Assembly: GCF_014202315.1 (NCBI RefSeq)
Contig: NZ_JACHGN010000003.1
Location: forward strand, 434,001-498,000
Reading direction: 5' to 3'
DNA length: 64,000 nt
Source: Thermocatellispora tengchongensis
GTDB lineage: Bacteria; Actinomycetota; Actinomycetes; Streptosporangiales; Streptosporangiaceae
The position numbers and the translations under genes are program-made. The notes under the pieces are model-generated. The model saw only the letters and a program-made list of their open reading frames with translations. It searched no databases and was not told the origin of the DNA. Of this stretch, positions 63,880 to 64,000 are shown one piece after another (positions within the stretch are counted from its first letter, which is position 1; each line of letters opens with the position of its first letter).

Positions 63880-64000
63880 ATGTCGCTGAGAGAACGCCGC
63901 GCCGCCGTGGCCGCGGCGGTCGCGGGCGTCGTGCTGACCGCGCTCACGGCGGCCGGGTGCGGGATCGATCCGGAGGTACGTGTCGAGTCCCCGGCCGGGA
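63880..64000 (+). CDS. Lipoprotein, N-terminal part (runs off the window)
   Basis: The first 40 codons read as a lipoprotein signal peptide: basic MSLRERR, hydrophobic core AAVAAAVAGVVLTAL and lipobox TAAGC, then GIDPEVRVESPAG. A TATTAT -10 at 63867-63872 lies 7 nt before the ATG, with TTCTGT 16 bp upstream, so transcription probably starts at the ATG (leaderless). The function lies beyond the window. Confidence 0.8.
   Translation, partial: MSLRERRAAVAAAVAGVVLTALTAAGCGIDPEVRVESPAG

Overview
This 64 kb window is very GC-rich actinomycete DNA. The signs are strong third-position G/C bias, many GTG starts, ATGA/GTGA start-stop overlaps and several apparently leaderless genes. The gene types (CebR, class II DAHP synthase, SigK/RskA pair, EACC1-like protein) fit a filamentous, soil-type actinomycete, perhaps a Streptosporangiales relative. 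No rRNA or tRNA was seen, so the genus is open.

Layout. 1-32.6 kb is mostly housekeeping and stress functions: the 3' end of lon, a lone molybdopterin oxidoreductase, a Fic protein, a lysine-rich secreted protein, a LAL-type LuxR regulator, a DUF4145/YbaK fusion coupled to an EACC1-like protein, an acyl-CoA synthetase, an HtrA protease, a small ABC-exporter operon with its own regulator, the cydABDC bd-oxidase operon facing a PadR regulator, a HAAS-type membrane protein, a pentapeptide-repeat protein, a secreted nuclease, thioredoxin, DAHP synthase, a flavoprotein and a sigK/rskA-like pair.

From 32.6 to 59.9 kb the window looks like one regulatory neighbourhood built around CebR, the LacI-family cello-oligosaccharide repressor encoded at 53.9-54.9 kb. 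The cebE-cebF-cebG-bglC operon (59.7-55.0 kb, minus) would import and cleave cello-oligosaccharides. Between it and a second GH1 beta-glucosidase (34.6-36.0 kb) lies a natural-product cluster: E1alpha/E1beta/E2 of a 2-oxoacid dehydrogenase (36.0-39.1 kb, minus); an acyl-AMP ligase, a C-PCP protein, an ACP, a stand-alone condensation protein, a kynurenine-3-monooxygenase-like flavoenzyme, a DUF6875-like protein and an O-methyltransferase (39.55-47.5 kb, plus); then an MFS exporter and a C-A-PCP-reductase NRPS (47.5-53.7 kb, minus). Perfect copies of the 14-bp palindrome TGGGAGCGCTCCCA lie upstream of GH1, the NRPS and cebE, with a fourth copy without an obvious target. Looser copies lie in both divergent promoters that launch the E1/E2 operon and the plus-strand biosynthetic operon. 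I saw no pathway-specific activator inside the cluster, so the sequence suggests a peptide-aldehyde-type metabolite made in direct response to cellulose breakdown products.

59.9-64 kb is decayed or sparse: an orphan CebR box, a 55-bp direct repeat, MFS and MarR remnants, a secreted beta-helix protein with an odd tail, a DUF418-type membrane protein that seems to have lost its middle, and the start of a lipoprotein gene. Several real genes carry in-frame minisatellites (33, 15 and 30 bp units), a recurring feature of this stretch.
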